Made by a program: the position numbers and the translations under genes
Assembly (NCBI GenBank): GCA_027600665.1
Contig: JADGJL010000004.1
Span: forward strand, 176,777-240,776
From: Irineochytrium annulatum
Lineage: Eukaryota; Chytridiomycota; Chytridiomycetes; Chytridiales; Chytridiaceae
Direction: 5' to 3'
DNA: 64,000 bases
Part shown: piece by piece, positions 1-9,628 of the stretch
Layout of the letters: each line of letters begins with the position of its first letter
Numbering within the stretch: the stretch's first letter is position 1
Notes under the pieces: generated by a model
What the model was told of the DNA's origin: nothing
What the model saw: only the letters and a program-made list of their open reading frames with translations
Database searches by the model: none

Positions 1-276
1 GGTTGCTTCGTCCTGAGGGCCTTTCTCCTCAGGCCAGCTCTCACTCGCGTTAGCAGGGGGCTGTGGCTTGCGTCCTTCCAAGTGTTCGAGCATGAATTGC
101 TGCCAATAATGCATATGTTTCACCAACTGATAGATCGTATATGGCATGGCTTCGTGCGTTCGAGCAGCAAGTGTGACATCGATATCGGGTAGAGCACGGG
201 CGATGCGGATATGACCGCGTTCCCCCACTAATGATTTAACAAGGGCTTGCCCGAAGCTTTGATTCGCATCTGACAT
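1..276 (-). CDS. DinB-like protein, C-terminus cut by window edge
   Basis: Ninety-two codons are visible, reading off the left edge without a stop. The ATG at 276 is preceded by a good ribosome binding site (GAAAGGAAGG on the minus strand). The middle of the fragment, MPYTIYQLVKHMHYWQQF, has the helix with a conserved His followed by a Trp-Gln pair that is typical of the first helices of DinB/YfiT-type four-helix metal-binding proteins. Members often act as thiol transferases or damage-inducible hydrolases, but the substrate cannot be inferred here. The family call is moderate because only the N-terminal half is present. Confidence 0.6.
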   Translation of the reverse strand, partial: MSDANQSFGQALVKSLVGERGHIRIARALPDIDVTLAARTHEAMPYTIYQLVKHMHYWQQFMLEHLEGRKPQPPANASESWPEEKGPQDEAT

Positions 277-447
277 ATGAAACCTTCCTTTCTTCCAGAC
301 CGGATTGTTAACCTGTCTTCTATTTAATATTATACAATTAAATTGCTAGAAATTGAAATTGGGAAATGAGAACCATAATACTTAAAATGCCTATGATATA
401 ATAGTGAAAATAAATCTCAAGACCTCAGGGTCGAGGAGGAAGCTCCT

Positions 448-1611
448 GTGAAAGTGATATTGGTTGACGACGAACGTCTAGCGTTGATAGGCCTTCAAAA
501 ATCACTAGAAAAAGAAGTAAGCGACATCGAAATTATTGCTACATATATGAATCCAACAGAGGCTATCGCAGGCATTGTGGAGCACAGACCTGATGTTGTA
601 TTTCTGGATATCCATATGCCAGAGATGGATGGGATGGATCTGGGTAGACAGATTCAGGCGGTATCATCCGGCACCGAGATTATATTTGTAACCAGTTACG
701 ATCAATATGCGGTACATGCTTTCGAACTTCAGGCCTTGGACTATGTCATGAAGCCTATCCAAAAAGATCGATTGAAGCAGACGGTGAGTCGTGTAAGAGA
801 GAAACTGAGTGTAAAACGCGAGCAACGTTCAAAGGATACAAACGTACCTTTGATTTGCTGTTTTAATCAGATTCAGTTTAAGCTTCCAGGCAAGGATATT
901 CAGGTTGCCAAATGGCGCACAAGCAAGGCGCAGGAGCTGTTTGCATACCTGCTTCACCATCGGAACCAGGTTATTCATCGCAGTGTTCTGCTGGAGCTTC
1001 TGTGGCCGGGAATGGAAGAGGAGAAGACGGCACACCAACTCTACACTACGATGTACCATGTCCGCCAAACCCTGAAAACTTGCAATATGGATATGATTAA
1101 GATTCAAAGTGGACACCTGGAGGCAGGTTATCGACTTGAATTGGGTGAGGCTCAGTTGGATAGTGAGCAGTGGGAACGGGAAATCAGGCAATGGAAGGCC
1201 GTAGACGCAAGTACCGTTCATACCTATGAGCAAGCGCTTCATCTATATAAGGGTACCTATCTTGGTAATTATGAATACATGTGGGCTGAACCTGAGCGGG
1301 AAAGATTACGCTATCTGTGGCTGTATCATATGAGACAACTAAGTCTGTATTACCAGCAGCATGGACTGACGGATAAAGTGATTGAGAGTACACGACGTAT
1401 CCAGCATATGCTTCCGGATGAAGAAGAAAGTTATTTTATTCTAATGAAGTTATATGATGAAATGCACAACGATCTCGGTGTGGAGGAGCAGTATCGTCTC
1501 TTAACTACCAGAATGGAGCAAGATTTGGAGATACCGATTAGTGAAGAGGTCCGCGAATGGTACAGGGACTGGAAGCTGGGACTGATCAAGTCAGGACAGC
1601 GTATCCAATGA
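448..1611 (+). CDS. Response regulator, REC + winged helix + BTAD (SARP-like)
   Basis: A 387-residue response regulator. The GTG start at 448 follows AGGAGGA at a normal distance. Residues 1-120 form a receiver domain: acidic pair D7/D8, phosphoacceptor D54 in FLDIHMPEMDG, and K102 in the DYVMKPI motif. This is the LytTR/AgrA style of receiver that usually partners LytS-type kinases. Residues about 150-230 resemble a winged-helix DNA-binding domain (ELLWPGMEEEKTAHQLYTTM) and about 240-380 a bacterial transcriptional activation domain built of TPR-like helices, as in SARP regulators. It overlaps the downstream kinase gene by four bases (ATGA), so the pair is translationally coupled. Target genes are unknown. 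A weak promoter with TATAAT at 397-402 lies upstream. Confidence 0.88.
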   Translation: MKVILVDDERLALIGLQKSLEKEVSDIEIIATYMNPTEAIAGIVEHRPDVVFLDIHMPEMDGMDLGRQIQAVSSGTEIIFVTSYDQYAVHAFELQALDYVMKPIQKDRLKQTVSRVREKLSVKREQRSKDTNVPLICCFNQIQFKLPGKDIQVAKWRTSKAQELFAYLLHHRNQVIHRSVLLELLWPGMEEEKTAHQLYTTMYHVRQTLKTCNMDMIKIQSGHLEAGYRLELGEAQLDSEQWEREIRQWKAVDASTVHTYEQALHLYKGTYLGNYEYMWAEPERERLRYLWLYHMRQLSLYYQQHGLTDKVIESTRRIQHMLPDEEESYFILMKLYDEMHNDLGVEEQYRLLTTRMEQDLEIPISEEVREWYRDWKLGLIKSGQRIQ

Positions 1612-4600
1612 AGTTACGACAACCAAAGTCCGCAAGTCGTTTCAAATATGTTCTGATCCTGTCGATTATTTTAGTGGCATTGGTTGGCATGCGTTGGGTC
1701 TGGTCGCAGTTCTTCCCTGCCTTGGATGAGCATCACGCTGTGAATGGTGTACTTGACTTACGAGGTGTTGATCTGGAGCGCACGCCGATCATGTATCTGA
1801 ATGGAGAATGGGAACTATATTCGAATGAATTACTTACCAGTAAGGATATTTCAGGTAGGGGAGGAGCTGCGGCAGGCGTAGTTCAAGTTCCGGGCAATTG
1901 GGAGAATGCCGAGAATAATCGGGGTCTGGAGAGTGCAATTGGCTATGCCACATACCGATTACGCATTTTGACGGATCCCCTCCAAACACCTGTGGCCTTC
2001 TGGTTCAAAAACATTCGAAGTTCATCCGAGATTGAACTCAATGGGGATATCACAGGTGGAATGGGGAGGATATCGGAGGATGCAGATACATATGTACCGA
2101 GAAGTAACTCGTATACGGCGACCTATGAACATGATGGAACCACCGAGATCGAATTACTCATTCGTGTAGCCAATTATGATAGCCCGTACATAGGAGGGAT
2201 CGGTAAACCCGTTCGCTTCGGTTCCCAGGCGGCGGTTGATTACGCACGTTGGTATTCCATTGGTTTTCAACTGGCCATTTTTCTCGTTCTACTCCTTCAT
2301 GGCATGTATGCCTGTATTCTATTTGTGTTCAATCCCCAGGAGCGGGCCTTACTTGTTGCAGCTATATTAACCTTAGCTGTTGGCATCGTGGTTATGGCTG
2401 GTCATGATAACATTCTGATGTTATGGCTCCCTATTAACTATACGTGGGGGATCAAGCTTCGTCTGATTGGTCTGCTGCTGCAAAATGCCTGTATTCTGCT
2501 GTTGTTCCAGAGATTGACCGTGGTACATATCTCAACAAAGATCCTTCAATTAGGCATTGTCACGACATTGGCTTATATTGCTGTTATTTTGGCTGTGCCC
2601 ATTCACGTTGTCTATGCCATGGTTCATTACGCTTTTATCGACTTATTCTTTCTCGTCTCTTCTCTCTGGTTCCTGTACATTGTAGGTGTCATGCTCTTTA
2701 GGAAACAGGCTGATCGGGATATGGTCTTTCTACTCCTGACAGCCGGAGGCATCATATCCAATATGTTGTGGAGTACAAGTGAGACATCGAAAGATGTGAC
2801 AACAGTCTATTATCCCATTGACATCATCTTTGCCATTACCGGCTTCTCCGCCTATTGGTTCAAGAAATACTTCAGAAATGCCAAGGAGAACATCAAGCTG
2901 AATACAGAACTGCAGAAGGGTGACAAAATTAAAGATCAGTTCTTGGCGAATACCTCACATGAACTGAGGACTCCGCTGCACGGGATCATTAACATCGCTC
3001 ACAATGTAGTCACCCGAGAGAAGGACAAGTTGGATGGACGGAGCCTGGAGGATATGGAACTGCTGATTACGATCGGTCGGCGGATGTCCCATCTCCTCGG
3101 TGATCTACTGGATGTAGTCCGGCTGAAGGAACATCGTATTGTATTACGTCAGGCTCCTCTTTCCATACAGTCGGTTGTGCCAGGTATTATCGCCATGCTT
3201 CAATTCATGGCAGAACGCAAACCGGTCCACCTTCATATGAAGATTCCGGAATCGTTCCCGCCGGTCATGGCTGATGAAGAAAGGCTCGTTCAGATTTTGT
3301 ATAATCTGCTGCATAACGCGCTTAAACATACCGAGGAAGGAACGATATCCGTGAGTGCCGAAATTCGTGAAGGACAGGCTCTGATTCATGTGACGGATAC
3401 CGGCATTGGCATGGATGAGGACACGAGGATGCGCATTTTCCTTCCGTATGAACAAGGGTCATATGGAATAAGCGATGGACAAGGCATCGGGCTTGGACTG
3501 AACATTTGTAAAGAGCTCGTTGAATTGCACGGCGGGGCACTAACGGTTCACTCGGAACTCGGAAAGGGTTCGATATTCAGCTTTGATCTGTCGCTCGCGA
3601 ATGAAACCACCTATCAGACTCAGTCACAGCTTCCTCCGATATGGGAACAGGCCGCGGAGATGATGCAAGATGCACCTAGCGGATTCCTGTTACCCCGCTC
3701 AGGTATGGGGGACGAAGAAGTCATGGCGACAGAAGAAATGGCTCCGTTGTTAAAAGAGGGGAAAGCCACCATTCTGGCTGTAGATGATGATCCGGTGAAT
3801 CTGGATGTGCTGGTCAGCATTCTGTCGAATGAACCCTACACCATAACTACGGCCCGGTCGGGCCAGGAAGCGATGGAACTGCTGGGCACACGCCAGTGGG
3901 ATCTGCTCATAACGGATGTGATGATGCCCCATATGTCCGGATATGAATTAACCCAGAAGGTGCGTGAACAATTCTCCATGTCAGAACTTCCGGTGTTATT
4001 GTTAACTGCACGAAGCCAGCCACCAGATATATATACCGGTTTTGCATCGGGAGCCAATGATTATGTCACGAAGCCTGTAGATGCGCTGGAGCTAAAATAT
4101 CGGATACGTGCATTGACCATGTTAAATCAGTCCATCCAGGAGCGCTTACGCATGGAGGCTGCTTATTTGCAGGCTCAGATCCAGCCCCATTTCCTGTTTA
4201 ATACGTTGAATTCACTTATGGTCCTAAGTGATATTGATACAGAGCATATGCGGAAGCTTGGTGAAGCTTTTTCATCCTATTTACGAATTAGCTTCAACTA
4301 TCTCAATACAGGGGAACTGGTGAAATTATCATACGAGCTGGAACTCGTGGAAGCCTATCTTTTTATTGAGAAAACGCGATTTGAAGATCGATTGTCGGTG
4401 GTACTAAACGTAGAGCCGGATCTTCCTCTACTTCTCCCGCCGCTGTCGATTCAGCCCTTGATTGAAAATGCCGTAAGACACGGGTTATTAAGCCGAAATG
4501 TGGGTGGGACAGTATGCCTATCCATTACTCGCCATGAGGGTTATACCCGTATTGAGGTGAAGGATAATGGCAAAGGCATGGAAAAGGAGAAGGTTGCAGA

Positions 4601-4751
4601 GCTGCTACATGCTACGCCAGGTGGAAAAGGCGGAATAGGCATTGTGAATACGAACCGCAGATTGTTGCAACGGTATGGTCAGGGATTATCGATCGTGAGT
4701 GAGCCGGGTGAGGGGACGATGGTATCCTTTGATATTCCGGACGAAGTATAA
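1608..4751 (+). CDS. Hybrid sensor kinase: 7TMR-DISM, HisKA/HATPase, REC, LytS-type kinase
   Basis: A membrane receptor of 1047 residues. The ATG at 1608 overlaps the upstream stop; in-frame codons run back to 1557 but that start lies inside the previous gene and lacks a binding site. Order of domains: signal anchor (residues about 12-35), extracellular jelly-roll DISMED2-like region, seven membrane segments (about 215-420), HisKA with phosphoacceptor H451 in TSHELRTPLHG, HATPase (N-box NLLHNALKH, GQGIGLGLNI), a receiver with D770 in LITDVMMP, then a second kinase of the LytS type with H861 in QIQPHFLFNTLNSL and its own ATPase box. The last module matches the LytTR-like receiver of the partner regulator, so a His-Asp-His-Asp relay ending in the BTAD regulator is a reasonable inference. 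The ligand is unknown. Confidence 0.9.
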   Translation: MKLRQPKSASRFKYVLILSIILVALVGMRWVWSQFFPALDEHHAVNGVLDLRGVDLERTPIMYLNGEWELYSNELLTSKDISGRGGAAAGVVQVPGNWENAENNRGLESAIGYATYRLRILTDPLQTPVAFWFKNIRSSSEIELNGDITGGMGRISEDADTYVPRSNSYTATYEHDGTTEIELLIRVANYDSPYIGGIGKPVRFGSQAAVDYARWYSIGFQLAIFLVLLLHGMYACILFVFNPQERALLVAAILTLAVGIVVMAGHDNILMLWLPINYTWGIKLRLIGLLLQNACILLLFQRLTVVHISTKILQLGIVTTLAYIAVILAVPIHVVYAMVHYAFIDLFFLVSSLWFLYIVGVMLFRKQADRDMVFLLLTAGGIISNMLWSTSETSKDVTTVYYPIDIIFAITGFSAYWFKKYFRNAKENIKLNTELQKGDKIKDQFLANTSHELRTPLHGIINIAHNVVTREKDKLDGRSLEDMELLITIGRRMSHLLGDLLDVVRLKEHRIVLRQAPLSIQSVVPGIIAMLQFMAERKPVHLHMKIPESFPPVMADEERLVQILYNLLHNALKHTEEGTISVSAEIREGQALIHVTDTGIGMDEDTRMRIFLPYEQGSYGISDGQGIGLGLNICKELVELHGGALTVHSELGKGSIFSFDLSLANETTYQTQSQLPPIWEQAAEMMQDAPSGFLLPRSGMGDEEVMATEEMAPLLKEGKATILAVDDDPVNLDVLVSILSNEPYTITTARSGQEAMELLGTRQWDLLITDVMMPHMSGYELTQKVREQFSMSELPVLLLTARSQPPDIYTGFASGANDYVTKPVDALELKYRIRALTMLNQSIQERLRMEAAYLQAQIQPHFLFNTLNSLMVLSDIDTEHMRKLGEAFSSYLRISFNYLNTGELVKLSYELELVEAYLFIEKTRFEDRLSVVLNVEPDLPLLLPPLSIQPLIENAVRHGLLSRNVGGTVCLSITRHEGYTRIEVKDNGKGMEKEKVAELLHATPGGKGGIGIVNTNRRLLQRYGQGLSIVSEPGEGTMVSFDIPDEV

Positions 4752-4753
4752 GG

Positions 4754-4788
4754 AAAAGGCCGTAGAAGTGAAAACTTCCGGCCTTTTT
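4754..4788 (+). terminator. Rho-independent terminator after hybrid kinase
   Basis: AAAGGCCG and CGGCCTTT arms with an inner GAAG/CTTC pairing and a small bulge, followed by a T-run. It closes the regulator/kinase operon. Confidence 0.75.
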
Positions 4789-4919
4789 GTGTTGCGCTCT
4801 TATTCATTCCCTAATTTTAATTATTTCTAATGCATCATTCATATGTTAGTATATTTAACATTAGAAGCGCGGAATCCGGCATTGGGCGCTAAACGTTGTT
4901 ATAGTGGGTGAAGAGATCG

Positions 4920-6239
4920 ATGCGCAATTGGGTCAAAAACGAGAATGTGCAGATGACGGCCATTGCCTTTGCCACAGCGGTAGGGGCGCAATTCAAGATA
5001 AATCCGTTTCGGGAAGATTACTTCCGAATCGGCCTGGGGGTTAGCATCCTTTTATTTCTGCTGATGATTATGCCACATTTGTCTTATGTGAAGACAGGAA
5101 TCCTGACAGGTATGGCAAGTTTCCTGTTTCAGTCGGCAGATCTCATCAATCATGTACAGACCGTATCCATTCTGGAAAGCATGCGGGACAATCTGGGGGC
5201 AGGCGTGTATTATGTAGTCTTTGCCTATGGTCTTAGCAAGCTCAGGCATCGATTCCATGAAATGCAGCCTCTTCTGCTCGGCGGCCTGATTACCTGTATC
5301 GACTTTTCCTCTAACCTTGTTGAGCTGCTGCTTCGCGGCATGTTAAGTGGGACCAATATCTTTTATATGAAGGAATGGTTGTATCTGCTTGTGGTGGGCG
5401 GTCTGCGAAGTTATTTTATAATTGGGCTCTACAACAGCTTTGCGGTGAGACAGATGCGGCTTTTGCATGCAGAGCAGGAGAAACGGATGGAGCAGATGCT
5501 GAGTGTAAACTCAGGTCTGTATGGCGAGGTATTTTACTTGAAAAAAGCAATGAATACGATCGAAGGCATTACGGCAGACAGCTATGATCTATATCGAGAT
5601 CTTCGAGAGCAGGAGATGAACCAATACAGTCAGCGTACGCTGGGCATTGCTCAGCAGATTCATGAAGTGAAGAAGGACTCACAACGCATTCTTGCGGGTC
5701 TGCTGAAATTGTATGATAACGAAAAAGCGGTCAACATGAGCTTGTCCGAAGTGCTGAACTTTGCCAGCAAAGCAAACCGAAAATATAGTGAGATGCTGCA
5801 TAAGCAGGTGGAGATCGACATCGAGCAACAGTATGATTGTGAGTCTCCGTATTACATTCCTCTTCTAACGGTCATGAACAACCTGATTGCCAATGCGGTA
5901 GAGGCGATTGAGTACGATGGGAAGGTCCGAATTCATGTGTATGAGCAGGGAGATGACGTGCATTTGGTCGTGATGGATACTGGAAAAGGCGTACCTGAAG
6001 CCAAACGGGATGTGATCTTTGAACCGGGCTATACAACGAAGTTCAATGAAGTCGGCATTGCCGCAACAGGCATTGGTCTGTCTCATGTACGTGATATCGT
6101 TCAGTCATTGGAGGGATACATTAAGGTAGACTCGGGACTTCCGGAAGGGAAAGGGACTACATTTGCTATAGCTATTCCCAAAATGAATCTAATCAAGGGG
6201 GGCGATGTCGATGACACTTTCTATCATGATCGTGGATGA
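4920..6239 (+). CDS. glnK: GlnK-like sensor histidine kinase
   Basis: A membrane kinase of about 439 residues with several hydrophobic segments in the first 180 residues, a linker with a candidate phosphoacceptor His in AQQIHEVKKDS, and a C-terminal HATPase domain (NNLIANAVEAIE, DTGKGVPEA, ATGIGLSHV). The ATG at 4920 is chosen because GGTGA lies eight bases upstream; an in-frame GTG at 4908 has no visible binding site. The kinase overlaps a regulator with a YcbB-type output domain, the same order as the GlnK-GlnL (YcbA-YcbB) glutamine-sensing pair of Bacillus subtilis, and an amino acid ABC transporter follows. The family assignment is by architecture and neighbours; glutamine as signal is inferred from the known pair. 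Confidence 0.78.
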   Translation: MRNWVKNENVQMTAIAFATAVGAQFKINPFREDYFRIGLGVSILLFLLMIMPHLSYVKTGILTGMASFLFQSADLINHVQTVSILESMRDNLGAGVYYVVFAYGLSKLRHRFHEMQPLLLGGLITCIDFSSNLVELLLRGMLSGTNIFYMKEWLYLLVVGGLRSYFIIGLYNSFAVRQMRLLHAEQEKRMEQMLSVNSGLYGEVFYLKKAMNTIEGITADSYDLYRDLREQEMNQYSQRTLGIAQQIHEVKKDSQRILAGLLKLYDNEKAVNMSLSEVLNFASKANRKYSEMLHKQVEIDIEQQYDCESPYYIPLLTVMNNLIANAVEAIEYDGKVRIHVYEQGDDVHLVVMDTGKGVPEAKRDVIFEPGYTTKFNEVGIAATGIGLSHVRDIVQSLEGYIKVDSGLPEGKGTTFAIAIPKMNLIKGGDVDDTFYHDRG

Positions 6240-7104
6240 TGATGTGGTCAGCCGAAGCATGCTGCATGATATCATTGAATCCTGTGGAATCGGCGAGCTT
6301 GCAGGTATGGCAGAGGGCGGCATAGAAGGAGCGCGGATGATCATGGATCTGCGTCCCGATGTGGTGCTGATTGATCTGTTGATGCCGGATCAGGACGGAA
6401 TTGAGACGGTTGCGAAACTGAAGCACAGCGGGTATACCGGCAAATTCATTATGATCTCTCAGGTGGAGAACAAGGAGATGGTAGGTGCTGCCTACCAGAA
6501 CGGAATTGAATTCTTCATTCATAAACCGATTAATCGGGTAGAAGTGGAGCATGTGCTCAGCAAAGTGAATGAACAGTGGAAGTATGAACGCTACGTGCTG
6601 GAGATCAAGCAGTCAATGGCCCGATTAAATCTGGTGGAGGTGCCAGCCCCTGCCCAAGGTCGTTCGGTGCGAGATGCGGCTAGGAGCATTCTGATGGATC
6701 TGGGGATCATCGGAGAAAGTGGCAGCAAGGATATAGTGGCCCTTATGGAATATGCAATTGATCAGAAGCGTGCCGGGGAGTGGCCGCCGCTGAAGGAGTC
6801 ATACGAAGCAGTGGCCCAGACGTACAAGTCTACGCCCAAAGATGTGGAGAAAGAGAGTAAGGCGATGGAACAACGTATTCGCAGAACGGTGATTGCCGCG
6901 TTAACGAACATGGCCTCGATTGGACTCACCGACTATAGCAACCACAAGTTTGAGCATTATGCGCCCCTCTACTTTGACTTTCAGGATGTTCGAGTGAAGA
7001 TGAGAGCCATGGAAGAAGATCAGGCAGCCGACAAAGGCAAGGTGAATATCAAAAAGTTCCTGCATGTGTTCTATATGGAGACGATTGAAAAGATGAATAA
7101 CTGA
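6211..7104 (+). CDS. glnL: GlnL-like response regulator (REC + YcbB domain)
   Basis: A regulator of 297 residues. AAGGGGGG at 6195-6202 sits eight bases before the ATG at 6211; the in-frame ATG at 6205 is too close to it. The receiver spans residues 1-120 with acidic residues in IVDDD, phosphoacceptor D55 in LIDLLMPDQDG and K103 in FIHKPI. The rest (about 150-297) contains a YcbB-type DNA-binding region (MDLGIIGESGSKDIVALMEYAI) like that of B. subtilis GlnL, which binds promoters of glutamine use genes. It overlaps the kinase gene by 29 bases, a sign of coupled translation. The transporter operon starting 317 bases downstream is its most obvious candidate target. Confidence 0.82.
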   Translation: MTLSIMIVDDDVVSRSMLHDIIESCGIGELAGMAEGGIEGARMIMDLRPDVVLIDLLMPDQDGIETVAKLKHSGYTGKFIMISQVENKEMVGAAYQNGIEFFIHKPINRVEVEHVLSKVNEQWKYERYVLEIKQSMARLNLVEVPAPAQGRSVRDAARSILMDLGIIGESGSKDIVALMEYAIDQKRAGEWPPLKESYEAVAQTYKSTPKDVEKESKAMEQRIRRTVIAALTNMASIGLTDYSNHKFEHYAPLYFDFQDVRVKMRAMEEDQAADKGKVNIKKFLHVFYMETIEKMNN

Positions 7105-7110
7105 ATAACT

Positions 7111-7179
7111 GAGATATGATATCTCATATCCAAAAGCCGAAATCCCGGAGGTAACACTTCACGGATGTTCGGTTTTTTG
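7111..7179 (+). terminator. Hairpins and terminator after glnL-like gene
   Basis: A perfect 7-bp inverted repeat (GAGATAT/ATATCTC, 7111-7125) is followed by a second stem, GCCGAA (7136-7141) with TTCGGT, ending in a T6 run near 7178. The second is the likely terminator of the two-component operon; the loop is long, so the call is moderate. Confidence 0.55.
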
Positions 7180-7420
7180 TATTTTTAACGCTCGTTATTG
7201 TTATATAACCTTACATAAAATGCTGAAATAAGATCTTTTATTAGCACTTTTTTGCGTTTAACTATCAAAAAAAACACTTTATGTTAATTTAATTTTCATA
7301 AGTTGTAATTATTTTATGTAGGATCATGTAAGTTCGCGTAGGGAGCAAATTACAATACGTACATAAATACAAATGGTCGATTCGGTCGATCCCAATCTAA
7401 TTCGGAAAAGGGGTTTTTCT
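7180..7420 (+). promoter_or_regulatory. AT-rich control region before the amino acid transporter operon
   Basis: No gene is seen here. The stretch is strongly AT-rich, holds a run of eight A at 7267-7274 and inverted half-sites CTTTATG (7277-7283) and CATAAG (7297-7302). It ends in the ribosome binding site GAAAAGGGG for the lipoprotein gene. Binding by the upstream GlnL-like regulator is an inference; I did not find a convincing copy of the TTTTGT direct repeat known from B. subtilis. Confidence 0.4.
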
Positions 7421-8218
7421 ATGAAAAAGGTAGCATCCATTGTAATGGCGTCCGTTCTTGCTCTAACACTTAGTGCCTGCGGTGCAGCGAAATCGGGTGA
7501 AGAGAATAGTGCCCAGTCGGCAAGTGGTTCAGCTGTTGAGAAATACACATTTGGAACCGATGCAACGTATCCCCCTTTTGAGTTCCAGAAGGACGGCAAA
7601 TATGTAGGAATCGATATTGACCTCATGAACGCGATTGCGGAAGAAGAGGGCTTTGAGGTTGAGATCAAACCGATGGACTTCAAAGGCATTATTCCAGCCA
7701 TTACGGCGAATCAACTGGACGGAGCCATTGCAGGCATTAGCATTACCGACGAACGTAAAAAAGTGGTGGACTTCTCGGACCCGTATTATCAGGCCGGTCT
7801 GTCCTTAATCGTACATGAAGATAACGCGGACATCCAAAGTCCTGAAGGTTTAAAAGGAAAAACGATTGCAATTAAAAAAGGAACCTCAGGTGCCAATCTT
7901 GCAGATGAATATGCAAAAACCTATGGGGCAACCGTGAAGTATTTTGATGACAGCCCATCGATGTATCAGGAGGTCGCGAACAAAAACGCAGATGCTACGC
8001 TGGAGGATTTCCCGGTCATCTCCTATAAGATTGCCATTGACCCGAACGCCAAGCTCAAAATCGTTGGAGATCGATTGAACGGTGACTTCTACGGCATTGC
8101 TGTTGCCAAAGGTGACACAGAGTTGCAGAAGAAGATTAACGATGGACTGAAGAAATTGCAGGAAAACGGAAAGTACGACGAGATTGTTGGCAAGTACCTG
8201 GGAACAGCGGCTAAATAG
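7421..8218 (+). CDS. Polar amino acid ABC transporter, substrate-binding lipoprotein
   Basis: A 265-residue SBP_bac_3 protein. The ATG at 7421 gives a classic lipoprotein signal (MKKVASIV..., lipobox LSAC, lipidated Cys about residue 20) and is preceded by AAAAGGGG. The mature part starts with YTFGTDATYPPFEF and contains YVGIDIDLMNAIAEEEG and the GTSGANLADEYAK hinge region, all standard for glutamine, arginine or cystine binders. It is the first gene of a three-gene operon, nine bases upstream of the permease. Glutamine is the favoured substrate because of the GlnK/GlnL-like genes just upstream, but cystine or arginine cannot be excluded from sequence alone. Confidence 0.9.
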   Translation: MKKVASIVMASVLALTLSACGAAKSGEENSAQSASGSAVEKYTFGTDATYPPFEFQKDGKYVGIDIDLMNAIAEEEGFEVEIKPMDFKGIIPAITANQLDGAIAGISITDERKKVVDFSDPYYQAGLSLIVHEDNADIQSPEGLKGKTIAIKKGTSGANLADEYAKTYGATVKYFDDSPSMYQEVANKNADATLEDFPVISYKIAIDPNAKLKIVGDRLNGDFYGIAVAKGDTELQKKINDGLKKLQENGKYDEIVGKYLGTAAK

Positions 8219-8226
8219 AAGGGAAT

Positions 8227-8892
8227 GTGGTACGGATGGACTCCTCCTTGCAAGTCATCATAGACGCACTACCTCTTCTGTTAGAGGGTACAGTTGTTAC
8301 GTTGAAACTGGTCGTGATCTCGCTCATCATTGCGATGGTAATTGGATTGATCTCAGGTCTGATGAGCACTTCCTTGAATCGATTGTTGCGGTTGGTAGCT
8401 ACACTTTACGTGGATATCATCCGTGGTACACCCCTTCTGGTGCAAGTATATTTCATCTACTTCGGGCTGCCTGTATTCCTGGATATGCGCATTCCGGCGA
8501 TGACCGCGGGTATTATTGCGATTAGTCTGAATGCCGGAGCGTACATCTCGGAGATTTTCCGAGCGGGGATTAATTCGATTAGCAACGGGCAGCATGAAGC
8601 AGCGCGATCCCTGGGTTTAACTCGTTTTCAGACGATGCGACTGGTCGTGTTGCCTCAAGCAACCCGGCGCATGATTCCTACCTTTGTGAACCAGTTCATT
8701 ATTACGATTAAGGATACATCGCTGTTGTCGGCGATCGGTATCGCCGAATTAACGCAGAGCGGGGAGATTATTATCTCCTCCAACTTCCGGGCTTTCGAAA
8801 TCTGGGGTGTGGTGGGCATATTCTATCTGATCATCATTGTGCTATTGTCCCGGGCTTCCCGGTTCATTGAGAGGAGGTATGCAATCCGATGA
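8227..8892 (+). CDS. Polar amino acid ABC transporter, permease
   Basis: A 221-residue HisM/GlnP-type permease with about five membrane helices. It carries the family signatures [19 protein letters not shown] near the N-terminus and the EAA loop [20 protein letters not shown], which contacts the ATPase. The GTG at 8227 is listed; an in-frame ATG at 8236 is also possible because AGAAGGG lies at 8216-8223. The 3' end overlaps the ATPase start by four bases (ATGA). The single permease probably forms a homodimer, as in other two-component PAAT transporters. Confidence 0.92.
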   Translation: MVRMDSSLQVIIDALPLLLEGTVVTLKLVVISLIIAMVIGLISGLMSTSLNRLLRLVATLYVDIIRGTPLLVQVYFIYFGLPVFLDMRIPAMTAGIIAISLNAGAYISEIFRAGINSISNGQHEAARSLGLTRFQTMRLVVLPQATRRMIPTFVNQFIITIKDTSLLSAIGIAELTQSGEIIISSNFRAFEIWGVVGIFYLIIIVLLSRASRFIERRYAIR

Positions 8893-9611
8893 TTACTGTA
8901 GAGAATCTGAAAAAGCAGTTTGGTGCCAATGAGGTATTGAAGGATATCTCCACAACGATTCAGGAAAAAGAAGTCGTATGTGTCATCGGACCTTCCGGGT
9001 CTGGTAAAAGCACGTTCTTGCGCTGTCTCAATCTGCTGGAGGGTGTGACGTCTGGGAAGGTGACCATCGGCGGTGTAGAGGTGACATCACCCAAGACGGA
9101 TATCGATCAGCTGAGAACCAATGTGGGCATGGTGTTCCAGCAGTTCAACCTGTTCCCGCATCTGACCGTGCTGGAGAATATCATGCTCGCGCCGAAGCAT
9201 ATCAAGAAACTGAATAAGGCCGAGAATGAGAAAAAATCAATGGAACTGCTCAGCAAGGTCGGACTATCTCAGAAGAGGGATGCTTACCCCGAGCAGTTGT
9301 CTGGTGGACAACAACAGCGTGTGGCCATCGCACGTGCACTCGCCATGAACCCTAGTGTGATGTTGTTCGATGAACCTACGTCTGCACTGGACCCGGAGAT
9401 GGTTGGAGAAGTACTGCAAGTGATGAAAGACCTCGCTCACGAGGGGATTACGATGATTGTTGTTACGCATGAGATGGGCTTCGCCCGTGAGGTGGCGGAC
9501 CGAGTGATCTTTATGGATGGCGGATATATTGTAGAAGAAGGCACGCCTGTAGAGCTTTTTCAGAATACCCAGCATGAGCGGACCAAGGCGTTTCTGGGTA
9601 AGGTTTTATAG
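8889..9611 (+). CDS. Polar amino acid ABC transporter, ATP-binding protein (GlnQ type)
   Basis: A 240-residue ABC ATPase, full length for the GlnQ/HisP family. Visible motifs are Walker [10 protein letters not shown]-loop [10 protein letters not shown], signature LSGGQQQR, Walker [14 protein letters not shown] and the switch His in VVTHEMG. It overlaps the permease by four bases and closes the operon, followed by a long bidirectional hairpin. It powers uptake of the amino acid bound by the upstream lipoprotein. Confidence 0.94.
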   Translation: MITVENLKKQFGANEVLKDISTTIQEKEVVCVIGPSGSGKSTFLRCLNLLEGVTSGKVTIGGVEVTSPKTDIDQLRTNVGMVFQQFNLFPHLTVLENIMLAPKHIKKLNKAENEKKSMELLSKVGLSQKRDAYPEQLSGGQQQRVAIARALAMNPSVMLFDEPTSALDPEMVGEVLQVMKDLAHEGITMIVVTHEMGFAREVADRVIFMDGGYIVEEGTPVELFQNTQHERTKAFLGKVL

Positions 9612-9628
9612 TCTATCAAAGTCAAAGT

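Noticed and set aside
1557..1607. Upstream start of the hybrid kinase at 1557
   Set aside because: It lies within the response regulator gene and lacks a ribosome binding site; the ATGA overlap at 1608 is typical for coupled genes.
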